64,000 nt of DNA from JBMOOG01 sp049324535 (GTDB lineage Bacteria > Pseudomonadota > Alphaproteobacteria > Rhodobacterales > Rhodobacteraceae). Location: the NCBI GenBank assembly GCA_049324535.1, contig JBMOOG010000007.1, forward strand, positions 1 to 64,000, read 5' to 3'. The notes under the pieces are model-generated. The model saw only the letters and a program-made list of their open reading frames with translations, was not told the origin of the DNA and did no database searches. The position numbers and the translations under genes were made by a program. Shown here in pieces: positions 27,723 through 35,972 of the stretch. Each line of letters starts with the position of its first letter. Position 1 is the first letter of the stretch.

Positions 27723-28385
27723 TCAACGGTTGCGGTCGCCACGCGCCAGCGCGCGCGCCATCTGCGCCGCGATCTGGCTCTGGCTGCGGGCAAATCCCTG
27801 GACGTCGGGACTCGTGACATTGACCGTGACGCTGACCGGACGCCCGCCGGACGCCGACTGCACGCCCAGCCGGCCGTCCGGGCCGCGCGCAAGCGGCAGG
27901 ATCGCCTCGGGTCCGGCCTCGCCCATCAGGCCGCGCCCGCCGCGCATGGGGAAACTGACCGGCTGGCTGACGACGCCGCCCCGGGCAAAGGGCATCACCC
28001 GCCCCTGGGTGAAGGCCCCGCCCTTCTCGAAGGGAAAGAGCCCGCTCAGGATGCCGTTCAATCCCCCCGCCAGAGCGCCACCCAGCGCCTGCTCGACCGG
28101 CTTCATGGCGATCGAATAGACGCTGTCGGACATGCTCTGCGCGAGGCCCTTGAGCGCGTCCGACAGCTTCATCCCGTCGAAGATCACCCCGTCGAAAGCA
28201 CGCCGCAGGCCGCGGCCGAAGCTCGACGACAGCGCGCTCACCTCACGGCCGGTGAAGATCATGCTCTCGCGCATCCGGCCGAGTTCCGCATCGAAGGCCG
28301 CCGCCATGGCGGTGGCGCCGCCCAGACTGGTCTCCAGCGCATCGGCCTGGGCGCTCAGCCCGTCCAATCCGTCAAGCTCCTGCAT
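27723..28385 (-). CDS. g11: GTA tail tape measure protein g11
   Basis: A 220-residue tape measure protein, very short for the class and close in length to the RcGTA protein, which predicts a similarly short tail. The N-terminal half is helical; a hydrophobic Gly-rich segment (GGALAGGLNGILSGLFPFEKGG) and the typical FARGGVVSQPVSFPMRGGRGLMGEAGPEAILPLARG-type region follow (written here by its two key parts FARGGVVSQP and GEAGPEAILPL). It overlaps g10.1 by 14 bp. Confidence 0.9.
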   Translation of the reverse strand: MQELDGLDGLSAQADALETSLGGATAMAAAFDAELGRMRESMIFTGREVSALSSSFGRGLRRAFDGVIFDGMKLSDALKGLAQSMSDSVYSIAMKPVEQALGGALAGGLNGILSGLFPFEKGGAFTQGRVMPFARGGVVSQPVSFPMRGGRGLMGEAGPEAILPLARGPDGRLGVQSASGGRPVSVTVNVTSPDVQGFARSQSQIAAQMARALARGDRNR

Positions 28386-28578
28386 CGCCTGTCCCCTCCG
28401 TATCGGGATACGCCCGGCGCAGCTCCTCGAGCCGTGCCCGGGCCATCGGAACCGTCCCCGCCGGGTCGCCCAGCATCAGCGCCAGCTCGGCCGGGGTCAG
28501 CCGCCAGAACTCGTCGGGCCGCAGCCCCAGACCGGCCATCCCAGCCCGCATCAGCCCCGGCCAGTCGAGCCGGTTCAT
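28372..28578 (-). CDS. GTA tail assembly chaperone-like small protein (g10.1)
   Basis: A 68-residue protein: LDWPGLMRAGMAGLGLRPDE, FWRLTPAELALMLG and ARLEELRRAYPD, matching the phage tail assembly chaperone (rcc01693-like) genes that lie between g10 and g11 in GTA clusters. It overlaps g10 by 4 bp and g11 by 14 bp. In tailed phages such small overlapping genes guide tape measure and tube assembly; whether frameshifting links g10 and g10.1 here is not evident. Confidence 0.82.
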   Translation of the reverse strand: MNRLDWPGLMRAGMAGLGLRPDEFWRLTPAELALMLGDPAGTVPMARARLEELRRAYPDTEGTGDAGA

Positions 28579-28889
28579 CGCGGCACCGCAAAGGCCCGCG
28601 CCAGCAGCTCGGCCGCCGCCCGCGCCGCCGCCAGCGGCCCGCCCGCAATCTCGACCGTGCGCAGATCGTCGGCCCGGCCCTGCCAGCCGCCGCCGCGAAG
28701 CCCCGCAACCACCACCGCCAGCACGTCGCGCGACGACACGTCGCCACCCTCGAACCGGCGGGCCAGCGCGATCAGGCTGTCCGCACCCAGCGCCGATTCC
28801 AGCTCGGCCAGAGCGCCGAGCGTCAGCCGGGCACGGTGCGGCACACCGTCGAGCGTGACCTCGACCTCGCCCCTGAACGGGTTCACCAT
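28575..28889 (-). CDS. g10: GTA g10 protein (gene transfer agent TAC family)
   Basis: A 104-residue protein with the GTA family sequence VNPFRGEVEVTLDGVPHRARL and LGALAELESALGADSLIALARR, followed by DVLAVVVAGLRGGG. It is thought to be a tail assembly chaperone acting with the tape measure protein. The start overlaps the g9 stop by one base and the end overlaps g10.1 by 4 bp. Confidence 0.88.
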   Translation of the reverse strand: MVNPFRGEVEVTLDGVPHRARLTLGALAELESALGADSLIALARRFEGGDVSSRDVLAVVVAGLRGGGWQGRADDLRTVEIAGGPLAAARAAAELLARAFAVPR

Positions 28890-29302
28890 CAGATCGCCGT
28901 GAAGCTCAGCGCGCCCGCCGAGGCGAGGCTCAGCTCATAGGTGGCCTCGCCGTTGTGGCTGCCCGCGTATTCCAGGGCGGTGATCTGGAACGGCCCCTCG
29001 ATGATGCCGAAGGACGGCACGATCACCTGAAAGGAGGCGAGGCTGCCGTCGAAGAACATCTGCCGGGCCCGATCGTCGGTGCCGGCGTCGAGAAACACGC
29101 CCGACCCCGACACGGCGGCGGACCGGACCCCGGCGCCACCCAGCAGCTCCCGCCAGCCACCCTGGCTTTCGAGGCTGGTGACATCGACGGTCTCGGCGTT
29201 GAAGCTCAGGCGCGTCGCACGCAGCCCCGCGACGGTCTGGAACTGACCGCCACCGGTCAGGTCGATCTTGATAAGCAGGTCCTTGCCATTCTGTGCCGCC
29301 AT
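28889..29302 (-). CDS. g9: GTA major tail tube protein g9 (TP901-1 family)
   Basis: A 137-residue tail tube subunit. The sequence MAAQNGKDLLIKIDLTGGG, TRLSFNAETVDVTSLESQGGW, GVRSAAVSGSGVF and FQVIVPSFGIIEGPFQITALEY fits the phage major tail protein TP901-1 family. Many copies stack to form the short tail. It has its own 76-bp upstream gap, unusual in this otherwise overlapping cluster. Confidence 0.92.
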   Translation of the reverse strand: MAAQNGKDLLIKIDLTGGGQFQTVAGLRATRLSFNAETVDVTSLESQGGWRELLGGAGVRSAAVSGSGVFLDAGTDDRARQMFFDGSLASFQVIVPSFGIIEGPFQITALEYAGSHNGEATYELSLASAGALSFTAI

Positions 29303-29378
29303 CGGAAAACCTCTGTTCTGTGCAACGATCAGCGATCTTTAGCGCCAATACTGTCGCCATATGTTGGATTAGTGCTAT

Positions 29379-29786
29379 TCAGGACTCGACGCGCGCCCGG
29401 AAGGTCAGGTCGATCCGCCGCTGGTCGGCATCCCCCACCCGACGCGCCCGCGCCCGCAGGAACCACAGGCCGACAAGACGGCCGCGCCCGAGGACCAGGG
29501 TGGCACCGGTCAGCGCATCCGACACCGCCACGGCGGCTTCCTTGGCCTTGCGGAACCCGGCGGCATCGCTGACCACGCTCACGACAAAGTCATGGCGGGC
29601 GCCGCCGACGGTCTTGTCCGAGGCGTCACGCACCTCCTCGGGACCGAGCGTCACATAGGTTCCGCCGACCGGGCCGGGAGGCGCCGCGTCATGGATCGCG
29701 CCTCCGACCAGCCCGGCCAGAACGGCATCCGCCGTCAGGCGCTGATAGACCGCGGCCTGCAGCGCGGCTGCCATGCCGTAGCTCAT
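29379..29786 (-). CDS. g8: GTA tail terminator protein g8 (DUF3168 family)
   Basis: A 135-residue DUF3168 protein: YGMAAALQAAVYQRLTADAVL, GTYVTLGPEEVRDASDKT and DLTFRARVES. By analogy it caps the tail tube at the head-proximal end. The start overlaps the g7 stop by 4 bp. The 3' end is followed by a 76-bp lower-GC gap before g9. Confidence 0.9.
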   Translation of the reverse strand: MSYGMAAALQAAVYQRLTADAVLAGLVGGAIHDAAPPGPVGGTYVTLGPEEVRDASDKTVGGARHDFVVSVVSDAAGFRKAKEAAVAVSDALTGATLVLGRGRLVGLWFLRARARRVGDADQRRIDLTFRARVES

Positions 29787-30121
29787 GCGACCACCTCCTC
29801 GCGGGCAAAGCAGGCCAGGTAACGCCCGGCCGGATCGGCCTCGGTCACCGCCTCGATCACATAGACCCGGTCCCCGTCGCGCAGCCGCTGTTCGGCGCGC
29901 GGGCGCGACGGCGCCCCGGCCGACGCACCCCGCACCAGAATCCGCACGGGCACCCGGGACAGAGTCAGCGACTCGCCCGCCGTCTCGCGGCCGACGCCCG
30001 GGCGGACCTCGGCCCAGACGGCGCCCAGCGCCACCCAGATCTGCGTGTAGCCGCCGGATCCGTCCGGGGCGCGCTGCGCCTCTTCGAGGACGAGGCGGCG
30101 GTTCAGGATCGGCGTCCTCAT
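29783..30121 (-). CDS. g7: GTA head-tail stopper/head closure protein g7
   Basis: A 112-residue protein of the phage head-tail adaptor (head closure) family: LNRRLVLEEAQRAPDGSGGY, WVALGAVWAEVRPGVGRE and YVIEAVTEADPAGRYLAC. It is expected to plug the connector until the tail docks. It overlaps g6 and g8 by 4 bp each. Confidence 0.9.
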   Translation of the reverse strand: MRTPILNRRLVLEEAQRAPDGSGGYTQIWVALGAVWAEVRPGVGRETAGESLTLSRVPVRILVRGASAGAPSRPRAEQRLRDGDRVYVIEAVTEADPAGRYLACFAREEVVA

Positions 30122-30717
30122 GCCCCGCCCCCGCCCAGCGCGCGAACGGTCCGCCAGCGCTCGATCAGGGCCATGACCCCGAAGGGCATCGCCCGCGCCG
30201 CCTCGGCACCCTCATGCCGGCGCTCGTGATACTGCGCGGCCAGCAGGAACACCGCCTGGGCAAGATCCGGCGGCACGCTGGACCAGGTGCTTCCGAACCC
30301 GGCGGTGAAGTCGATCTCGACCGATCCGCCCAGCGCAAGCGCCGGCAGCAGCCCCCCGGAGCCCACAAGGCGCGGCCTTTGCAGGTCGGGCACCAGGAGG
30401 TAGCGCGCCGGATCGACCACCACGGTCCCGCCGTCGCGGTCGCGCAGGCGCACCACCAGGATCGCGCTGACCGGAGCCATCGGCAGCGGCTGGCTTGCGC
30501 CATCCCGCCAGCGTTGCAGCGTCAGCCGCCAGTCGCGGGCCAGGATCGCCTTGCCGATCCGCGCCTCGACGGCCGCCATCGCCGCCCGAAGGTAGCTCTC
30601 GGCCAACGTGTCCTGCGACCCGTCGTCGGCAAAGCCGGTGCCCAGCCGCAAATGGTCCTTGAACCCGGCCAGCGGCAGTTGCGCCGCATTCGGCCCGGTC
30701 AGTTCGATCAGCATCAT
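30118..30717 (-). CDS. g6: GTA head-tail connector (adaptor) protein g6
   Basis: A 199-residue protein of the phage gp6-like connector family: MLIELTGPNAAQLPLAGFKDHL, AAMAAVEARIGKAILARDW, EIDFTAGFGSTWSSVPPDLAQ and QYHERRHE. It should form the ring under the portal. Two adjacent ATG codons (30717 and 30714) open it. It is preceded by a 164-bp gap after the capsid gene that contains strong hairpins. Confidence 0.9.
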   Translation of the reverse strand: MMLIELTGPNAAQLPLAGFKDHLRLGTGFADDGSQDTLAESYLRAAMAAVEARIGKAILARDWRLTLQRWRDGASQPLPMAPVSAILVVRLRDRDGGTVVVDPARYLLVPDLQRPRLVGSGGLLPALALGGSVEIDFTAGFGSTWSSVPPDLAQAVFLLAAQYHERRHEGAEAARAMPFGVMALIERWRTVRALGGGGA

Positions 30718-30847
30718 CGGATGTCTCCGCTTGGTCGCGCCCCCGCCTGCGGGAAGGGGCGCGGGTTCCCTGCACTCGCGCTGCTCGGACGGAGGAAGCA
30801 GCTGGACAACGCGAGGCGGGCGCATCGCCCCGAAAACCCGCGCCCCG

Positions 30848-30870
30848 CCGGCCGGGCCAGGCCCGGCCGG
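30848..30870 (-). terminator. Strong palindrome 3' of the capsid gene (possible attenuator or mRNA-stabilising hairpin)
   Basis: Perfect 11-bp arms CCGGCCGGGCC (30848-30858) and GGCCCGGCCGG (30860-30870) around a single A, starting 12 bp after the g5 stop. No T-tract follows, so full termination is unlikely. Such a hairpin could raise capsid output relative to downstream connector genes. Confidence 0.5.
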
Positions 30871-30881
30871 ATCGTCCCGCC

Positions 30882-32075
30882 TTACGACAGGGCGAACTTC
30901 AGCAGCTTGATCGCGGCAAAGTCGCTCACGTCGCCGCCCACGCGCTTCGAGGCGTAGAACAGCACGTGCGGCTTGGCCGAGAACGGGTCGCGCAGGACGC
31001 GCAGGTCGGGGCGTTCGGCGATGGTGTAGCCGTTGCGGAAATCGCCGAAGGCGATGGCGAAGGCGCCCGACGCGATGTCGGGCATGTCCTCGGCGATCAG
31101 CACCGGATAGCCCATCAGCCGCGCCGGCTCTCCGGCCGCCAGACCGTCCGACCACAGGAAGCGGCCATCCGCGTCCTTCATCTTGCGCACCGCGCCGGCC
31201 GTCTTCGAATTCATCACGAAGCTCGCGTTGGCGCGGTATTCCGCGCTCAGCGCATAGACCAGATCGACGATCGCATCCGAGGCGTTGGTGGCCGCAAAGT
31301 CGCCGTCGGCGCCGGTGGCGACATAGCCGAGGCTGCCCCAGGCCCAGGAGGCCTCCGCGACCTTCGCATGGGCGAGGAACCCCTTGGGCTTGTCGATCCC
31401 GTCGCCCGAAACGAAGGCCGCCGCCTCGGCGCGCGCGAACTTGTCGGCGATGCGGCCGGCGAGCCAGCCCTCGATGTCGAAGGCCGAGTCGTCGAGCAGG
31501 CGCTGCGACGCCTTCGGCATGGCGCTCAGCTCGTGCAGCGGGATCGAGATGCGGTCGATCTGCGGCGTCGAGGTCTCGGCCAGCGCGCCGGTCTCGGTCG
31601 CCCAACCCGACCCGATGTCGGTGTGGTCCACCAGCACGTCGAAGGACGAGGCCTCGACATTGACCACGGTCGCGATCGCGCGCAGCGACGCGGTCGATTT
31701 CAACACGCCGCGGATGCGGTCCGAGGTCTCGGGATCGACCAGAAAGCCGCCCTCGGCGTTCACCTGGGTGTTCATCGCCTTGCCGTCCAGCGCCAGGCCG
31801 CGCAGGCCGTCGTCGTCGCCGGTGCGCAGATACTGGCCGAAGGCCTTCCTGTGCGGCGCCTCGGTCTCGACGGCCGCCGACAGCACCGGCCGGCCGGTAA
31901 GGGATTTTGCGTTCAGCATCGTCAGTCGCTCTTCCTGCTGCTTGAGTTTCAGTCGCATCTCGTCCTGCAAGGTCCTGATCTCGCTCACGAACCCGGCCAG
32001 GGCCGCCTTCATCTCCGTCACCGGGGCATGGCGCAGGGCGCCCCCGGCCCGGGACTCGGTCTCGGTGTTCTCCAT
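30882..32075 (-). CDS. g5: GTA major capsid protein g5 (HK97 fold)
   Basis: A 397-residue major capsid precursor. The first about 100 residues are helical and charged, like the HK97 delta/scaffold region removed by the protease. The mature part begins near APHRKAFGQYLRTGDDDGLRGL; ETSDRIRGVLKSTASLRAIATV, YRANASFVMNSKTAGAVRKMKD and YTIAERPDLRVLRDPFSAKPH are standard HK97-type segments. It builds the small GTA head that packages random host DNA. Confidence 0.95.
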   Translation of the reverse strand: MENTETESRAGGALRHAPVTEMKAALAGFVSEIRTLQDEMRLKLKQQEERLTMLNAKSLTGRPVLSAAVETEAPHRKAFGQYLRTGDDDGLRGLALDGKAMNTQVNAEGGFLVDPETSDRIRGVLKSTASLRAIATVVNVEASSFDVLVDHTDIGSGWATETGALAETSTPQIDRISIPLHELSAMPKASQRLLDDSAFDIEGWLAGRIADKFARAEAAAFVSGDGIDKPKGFLAHAKVAEASWAWGSLGYVATGADGDFAATNASDAIVDLVYALSAEYRANASFVMNSKTAGAVRKMKDADGRFLWSDGLAAGEPARLMGYPVLIAEDMPDIASGAFAIAFGDFRNGYTIAERPDLRVLRDPFSAKPHVLFYASKRVGGDVSDFAAIKLLKFALS

Positions 32076-32104
32076 CGCTTCACCTGTTCAGCTTCTCTGC
32101 CGGC

Positions 32105-32656
32105 TCACCGCCCGGCCAGGGTCCGGCGCGCATCCTCGAGGGCTGCCGCCAATTCGCGCAGACCGTCGTCCTCGGGCGCCTCGCCCTTGGCCGCGACCCG
32201 CGCCACGGGAAGCATCGGGAAGGTCACCAGCGACACCTCCCAAAGCTCCAGCTCCTGCAAGAGCCTGCGGCCCCTTGCGTCCTTCTGCGCCGTCACGGTG
32301 CGATAGCCGATCGACAGCCCGTCGATGGCTCCGGCCGCGATCAGGGCCGCCGCCTCGCGCCCGCGTCCGACCTCGGTCAGAAGCCGCCCCCGGACGCGCA
32401 GGCCGCGCGCATCCTCGCGCACCTCGTCCCAGACGCCGATCGGCTCGGCCGGATCGTGCTGCCACAGCATCTTCACCTTGCGCCCCTCGGCGGCAAGCGC
32501 CCCGAGCGATCGCCCGTAGGCGCCCGCCATCACCACATCGCCGCCCTGGTCGGCCACGCCGAAGACCGAGGCATAGCCCTCGATCACCGCGCCCTCGCGC
32601 AGGCTGACCGCCTCGCCCAGCCGCGCGAACTTCGTCTCAAGACCCGGGATCTGCAT
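32105..32656 (-). CDS. g4: GTA prohead protease g4 (HK97 family)
   Basis: A 183-residue prohead maturation protease. FARLGEAVSLREGAVIEGYAS, VKMLWQHDPAEPIGVW (catalytic His) and IDGLSIGYRT (catalytic Ser) are present, followed by ELELWEVSLVTFPM. It trims the N-terminus of g5. It lies 29 bp upstream of g5 and 9 bp after g3.5. Confidence 0.94.
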   Translation of the reverse strand: MQIPGLETKFARLGEAVSLREGAVIEGYASVFGVADQGGDVVMAGAYGRSLGALAAEGRKVKMLWQHDPAEPIGVWDEVREDARGLRVRGRLLTEVGRGREAAALIAAGAIDGLSIGYRTVTAQKDARGRRLLQELELWEVSLVTFPMLPVARVAAKGEAPEDDGLRELAAALEDARRTLAGR

Positions 32657-32665
32657 CGTCTCTCC

Positions 32666-32902
32666 TCATTTCGCGCCGAACTCCAGCAGCGACTGCACCG
32701 CCTGGCTCAGGATCACGCCCACGACCCCGAACACCGTCATCCACATCCGTTTCTCGACCCCCTGCACCATCGCCTCGATCCGCTCGAGCCGTTTCTCGAC
32801 GGTCTCGAACTGCAACGTCATGATCCGCTCGGTCGCCTCGATGCGGTGCTCATGGGTGCACTCGAACGGTTCCTTCAGATAGCGCGACCCGCCGGCGGCC
32901 AT
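32666..32902 (-). CDS. GTA small membrane-associated head protein (g3.5)
   Basis: A 78-residue protein with an acidic/basic coiled coil (EHRIEATERIMTLQFETVEK and KRLERIEAMVQGVEKR) and a C-terminal transmembrane segment (WMTVFGVVGVILSQAVQSLL). It matches the small gene between portal and protease in RcGTA-type clusters; its exact role in head formation is uncertain. It lies 1 bp from the g3 stop. Confidence 0.85.
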   Translation of the reverse strand: MAAGGSRYLKEPFECTHEHRIEATERIMTLQFETVEKRLERIEAMVQGVEKRMWMTVFGVVGVILSQAVQSLLEFGAK

Positions 32903-32903
32903 C

Positions 32904-34073
32904 TCAGGCCCCCGCCAGAGGCGGAAGCCCGAGCATCGCCCGTTTCTCGGCCTCGGTCAGGAACTCCGCCCCGGCCACACGCGCCCATTGCGCATCGCGC
33001 TCGGCGGCCAGCGCCGGCACCTGGTCGAGGTCGGGGCGCAGCGTCACCGCCTCGCCCATGTGCGCCGACAGCCAGTGGGCAAGGCTGGCCGCGACCCGGG
33101 TCGCCAGCGGCAGCACCGTCAGCCGGAAGAAGGCCCGGTGCGCCTCCTGATAGTTGGCATAGGTCGCCTCGCCCGGGATCCCGACCAGCATCGGCGGCAC
33201 CCCGAAGGCGACCGCGATCTCGCGCGCCGCCGCCTCCTTGGTCTTCTGGAACTCCATGTCCGACGGCGAAAAGCCCATGGGCTTCCAGTCGAGCCCGCCT
33301 TCGAGCAGCATCGGCCGCCCCGCGTTGCGCGCGCCCTGATGATGGGCCTCGATCTCCTCGACCAGTCTCTCGTACTGGTCGGGCGCCAGCGCCCCCTGCC
33401 CGTCCGATCCCCGGTAGACGATCGCGCCCGAGGGCCGCGCGGCGTTGTCGAGAAGCGCCTTCGACCAGGCACTCGCGCTGTTGTGCACGTCGATGGCGAC
33501 GGCCGCCGCCTGCATTGGCGACAGGCCGTAATGGTCGTCCTGCGGGTGGAAGGACCGGATGTGGCACACCGGGTCGGCCGGCCCGGTCATGTCGAACCGG
33601 TGCGACCGGCCCCCGACCGTGTAGTCATAGGCCACCGGCCACCCGTCCGGCCCCGGCACCACGCTCATCCGGTCGGACCGCAGCACATGCAGCTCGGCCG
33701 GCAGCCCGCCGCCCCCGACGGCCTCGACATAGCCGTTGCCCGACAGGATCAGCTGGCCATAGAGCGCCTCGAGGAACTCCGCCCGCCCCTGCCCCGGATT
33801 GGGCCGCGCGATCAGGTCCAGAACCGGATGCACCTCGTAGCGCGCGCGGTCATCCTGCGCGACCAGCGGCAGCGCCGCCGCCGCCTCGGCAATCAGCTTG
33901 ACGCAGCGAAACCCCACCGGATTGCCGGTGAACCCGGTCCGCGTCAGAGACACCGCGTCGCGCGGACTCCAGACCACCCGACCCGATGACCCCCAGGCCA
34001 TGACCCGCCCGGTGGCCGAGGCCTTGCGCTCCGGCACCGCGTCCTGCGCGCGCCGAAAGATGTTCCATCCCAT
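32904..34073 (-). CDS. g3: GTA portal protein g3 (HK97 family)
   Basis: A 389-residue portal protein forming the dodecameric DNA gate. TGFTGNPVGFRCVKLIAEAA, HPVLDLIARPNPGQGRAEFLE, AWSKALLDNAARPSGAIVY and EIAVAFGVPPMLVGIPGEATY are standard portal motifs. Two later ATGs compete with the most distal one at 34100; the ATG at 34073 is chosen because an AGGAG (on the minus strand) lies 7 bases upstream of it, and the product opens MGWNIFRR. Confidence 0.92.
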   Translation of the reverse strand: MGWNIFRRAQDAVPERKASATGRVMAWGSSGRVVWSPRDAVSLTRTGFTGNPVGFRCVKLIAEAAAALPLVAQDDRARYEVHPVLDLIARPNPGQGRAEFLEALYGQLILSGNGYVEAVGGGGLPAELHVLRSDRMSVVPGPDGWPVAYDYTVGGRSHRFDMTGPADPVCHIRSFHPQDDHYGLSPMQAAAVAIDVHNSASAWSKALLDNAARPSGAIVYRGSDGQGALAPDQYERLVEEIEAHHQGARNAGRPMLLEGGLDWKPMGFSPSDMEFQKTKEAAAREIAVAFGVPPMLVGIPGEATYANYQEAHRAFFRLTVLPLATRVAASLAHWLSAHMGEAVTLRPDLDQVPALAAERDAQWARVAGAEFLTEAEKRAMLGLPPLAGA

Positions 34074-34181
34074 CCGCATGCTCCTGAACTCGCCGGACAT
34101 GGCCGACCCTGCGGCACGACCCGCGGGGTCGCGCCCTTCCTTCTCGCTCGACCCGGTTTCCCCGCCGGCGGCGGGGCCGCG

Positions 34182-35546
34182 TCAAAGTCCGCGCACCCTC
34201 GGCGGCTGCCAGAGCCGGGCCGGGCCGACCATCAGCTCGGTCAGCGCCCAGACCAGCGCGTCCACCCGGTCGGGGCTTCCGGGGCCCGCAAAGCCCCGCA
34301 CCGTCATCCGGCACATCTGGTCCTCGAGCGGCCCCAGACCGCGGGCGTGATGCACACGCCCCTGCTCGTAGAGCGCGGCCACCGGCTCGGCGCGCAGCGC
34401 CTTTCCAACCCCGGCGCGCAGCGGCCGGTAGGGCACCAGCGGGTCGATCTGGCGCAGCACCGCGCCGACCATGTCGCCCCCCTGGTTCACTTCCGCCACC
34501 AGCCGCTGCGCGCCGTGCCGCCGCATCGCCTCGATCGCCGCCCGCGCCCAGCCCTCCGGCGACGCGCCCTGCACGCTCGCATCCTCGATCACCCAGGCCC
34601 GCCACTCCGACGGCGGACCCTCGCTGACGACGCCCGCGACGATGATTCCGCAGGCGTCCGACCGGTTGTGGCCGCTCGCGGGCGGATCGACCGCCACGAC
34701 GACGCGGCTGAACGCCTCGGGCGGGGGGCGCCGCGACGCCTCGATCATCGCCGTCGTCCAGAGCGCGCCCTCCGCATCCTCAAGCAGCACGCCCTCGAGC
34801 TCCTGCCTCCCCAGCCGGGTGCCGGCATAGCGCGCCTGCACCTCGGCCAGGAACGAGGCCGCCAGATAGGCCTTGTTCGCTTCGGTCGGCGCATGGGTGA
34901 TGACCGTGGACGGGTTCCGCAGGATCGCCTTCAGCACCCCCACGGAACGGGGCGTCGTCGTCACCACCTGCCGCGGATGGGGCCCCAGCCGCAGCGCGAA
35001 CTGCAGCATGTCCCAGGCCTCCTCGGCGCGCTTCCACTTGGCCAGCTCATCCACCCAGGCGGCATCGAACTGGGGCCCGCGCAGGGATTCGGGCTCGTGC
35101 GCCGAGAACACCTGCGCCACCGCCCCGTTCGGCCAGACCAGCCGCTTTCGGGTCGCTTCCCAATCCGGGCGGCGGTCGGGCGGCGAACAGGCCAGGATCC
35201 CGCTCTCGCCGAAGACCATCACCTCGCGCACCTGCTCGATGGTTTCCCCGACCAGAGCCACCCGCCGCGCACGGCCGGGGTCGCCCGGCCGCGCACCCTC
35301 GACCTCGGCGCGCACCCACTCGGCCCCGGCGCGCGTCTTGCCGGCGCCCCGGCCGCCCATGATGACCCAGGTCCGCCAGGCGCCCTCCGGCGGCAGTTGG
35401 TGCGGCAGAGCCCAGAACTCGAAGAGCCAGGGCAGCGCCATCAGCGCCTCGTCGCTCAGCCCCCCGAGAACCTCGTCAACCGTCTGCGGCGTCGCGCAGG
35501 CAAGCCAGGCGGCGGCCGATCTCAGCCCTTGCGGCGTCGAGATCAA
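34182..35546 (-). CDS. g2: GTA terminase large subunit g2
   Basis: DNA-packaging motor, 454 residues from the proposed start. The ATPase has Walker A in WVIMGGRGAGKTRAGAEW, DAAWVDELAKWKR as Walker B-type segment, and TTTPRSVGVLKAIL; the nuclease domain has VVVAVDPPASG and DRVDALVWALTEL. No ATG exists in frame between the g1 coding region and the ATPase core, so a TTG at 35546 (opening LISTPQGLRSAAAW) is proposed; it overlaps g1 by 71 bp. Lack of sequence specificity is expected from the GTA lifestyle. Confidence 0.88.
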   Translation of the reverse strand: MISTPQGLRSAAAWLACATPQTVDEVLGGLSDEALMALPWLFEFWALPHQLPPEGAWRTWVIMGGRGAGKTRAGAEWVRAEVEGARPGDPGRARRVALVGETIEQVREVMVFGESGILACSPPDRRPDWEATRKRLVWPNGAVAQVFSAHEPESLRGPQFDAAWVDELAKWKRAEEAWDMLQFALRLGPHPRQVVTTTPRSVGVLKAILRNPSTVITHAPTEANKAYLAASFLAEVQARYAGTRLGRQELEGVLLEDAEGALWTTAMIEASRRPPPEAFSRVVVAVDPPASGHNRSDACGIIVAGVVSEGPPSEWRAWVIEDASVQGASPEGWARAAIEAMRRHGAQRLVAEVNQGGDMVGAVLRQIDPLVPYRPLRAGVGKALRAEPVAALYEQGRVHHARGLGPLEDQMCRMTVRGFAGPGSPDRVDALVWALTELMVGPARLWQPPRVRGL

Positions 35547-35799
35547 GCGCCCAGCCCTGCCCGTCGCCCCCGTGCTGTCTGCCGAGTTTCGCAACCTTTG
35601 CCCTTTCCTCCAACGCAAGGACCAGCGCCGCGCGCAGGTCCCGCACCGCCTGCACCGACTGCTTCGCGTCGCCGATCTCGCCCGCCCGGATCCGGCGGAT
35701 CGCGGCGGCGACCTCGGTCGCGTAGTCCTGATACAGCGCATCCGCTTCCGCGATCAGCGATCGCGGCTCCGACCCTTCGGCCGTGAACCTCAATGTCAT
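35476..35799 (-). CDS. g1: GTA g1 protein (small terminase-like)
   Basis: A 107-residue mostly helical protein: MTLRFTAEGSEPRSLIAEADALYQDYATEV-type start (key parts LIAEADALYQDY and EVAAAIRRIRAGEIGDAKQ), then RDLRAALVLALEERAKVAKL. It occupies the small-terminase position ahead of g2. The ATG at 35799 begins at the conserved part, but the frame stays open upstream and starts at 35883 or 35895 are possible. The ribosome site is weak. Confidence 0.8.
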   Translation of the reverse strand: MTLRFTAEGSEPRSLIAEADALYQDYATEVAAAIRRIRAGEIGDAKQSVQAVRDLRAALVLALEERAKVAKLGRQHGGDGQGWALDLDAARAEIGRRLACLRDAADG

Positions 35800-35902
35800 C
35801 CGGTCTCTGCCCGCGCCCCGTGAGCCTGCCCGTCCGAGCGAAATGAAGAAGCGGCGCCGGGTCGCCCCGTGCCGCTTGCCCATCTGTTCCAGCATGCCCG
35901 AA

Positions 35903-35931
35903 GGTATAGCCGGGACCGTTCGCAAAGTCAA
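35903..35931 (-). promoter_or_regulatory. Candidate sigma-70-type promoter of the GTA cluster
   Basis: On the minus strand TTGACT (35931-35926) and TATACC (35908-35903) are separated by exactly 17 bp. The predicted start near 35896 leaves a leader of about 95 bases before g1, containing a 7-bp inverted repeat AAGCGGC/GCCGCTT (35849-35855, 35871-35877). Confidence 0.6.
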
Positions 35932-35972
35932 GCGAAAAATCCAGCGTTTCCAGAGACTTGCGGGACGGTCGA

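Noticed and set aside
28372..28889. Programmed frameshift joining g10 and g10.1
   Set aside because: Both genes have their own ATG with a 4-bp overlap and I see no slippery heptamer at the junction.
20818..35799. Ordinary prophage
   Set aside because: No integrase, attachment repeats, replication, repressor or lysis genes, and gene order is exactly that of a GTA; flanked by housekeeping genes on both sides.
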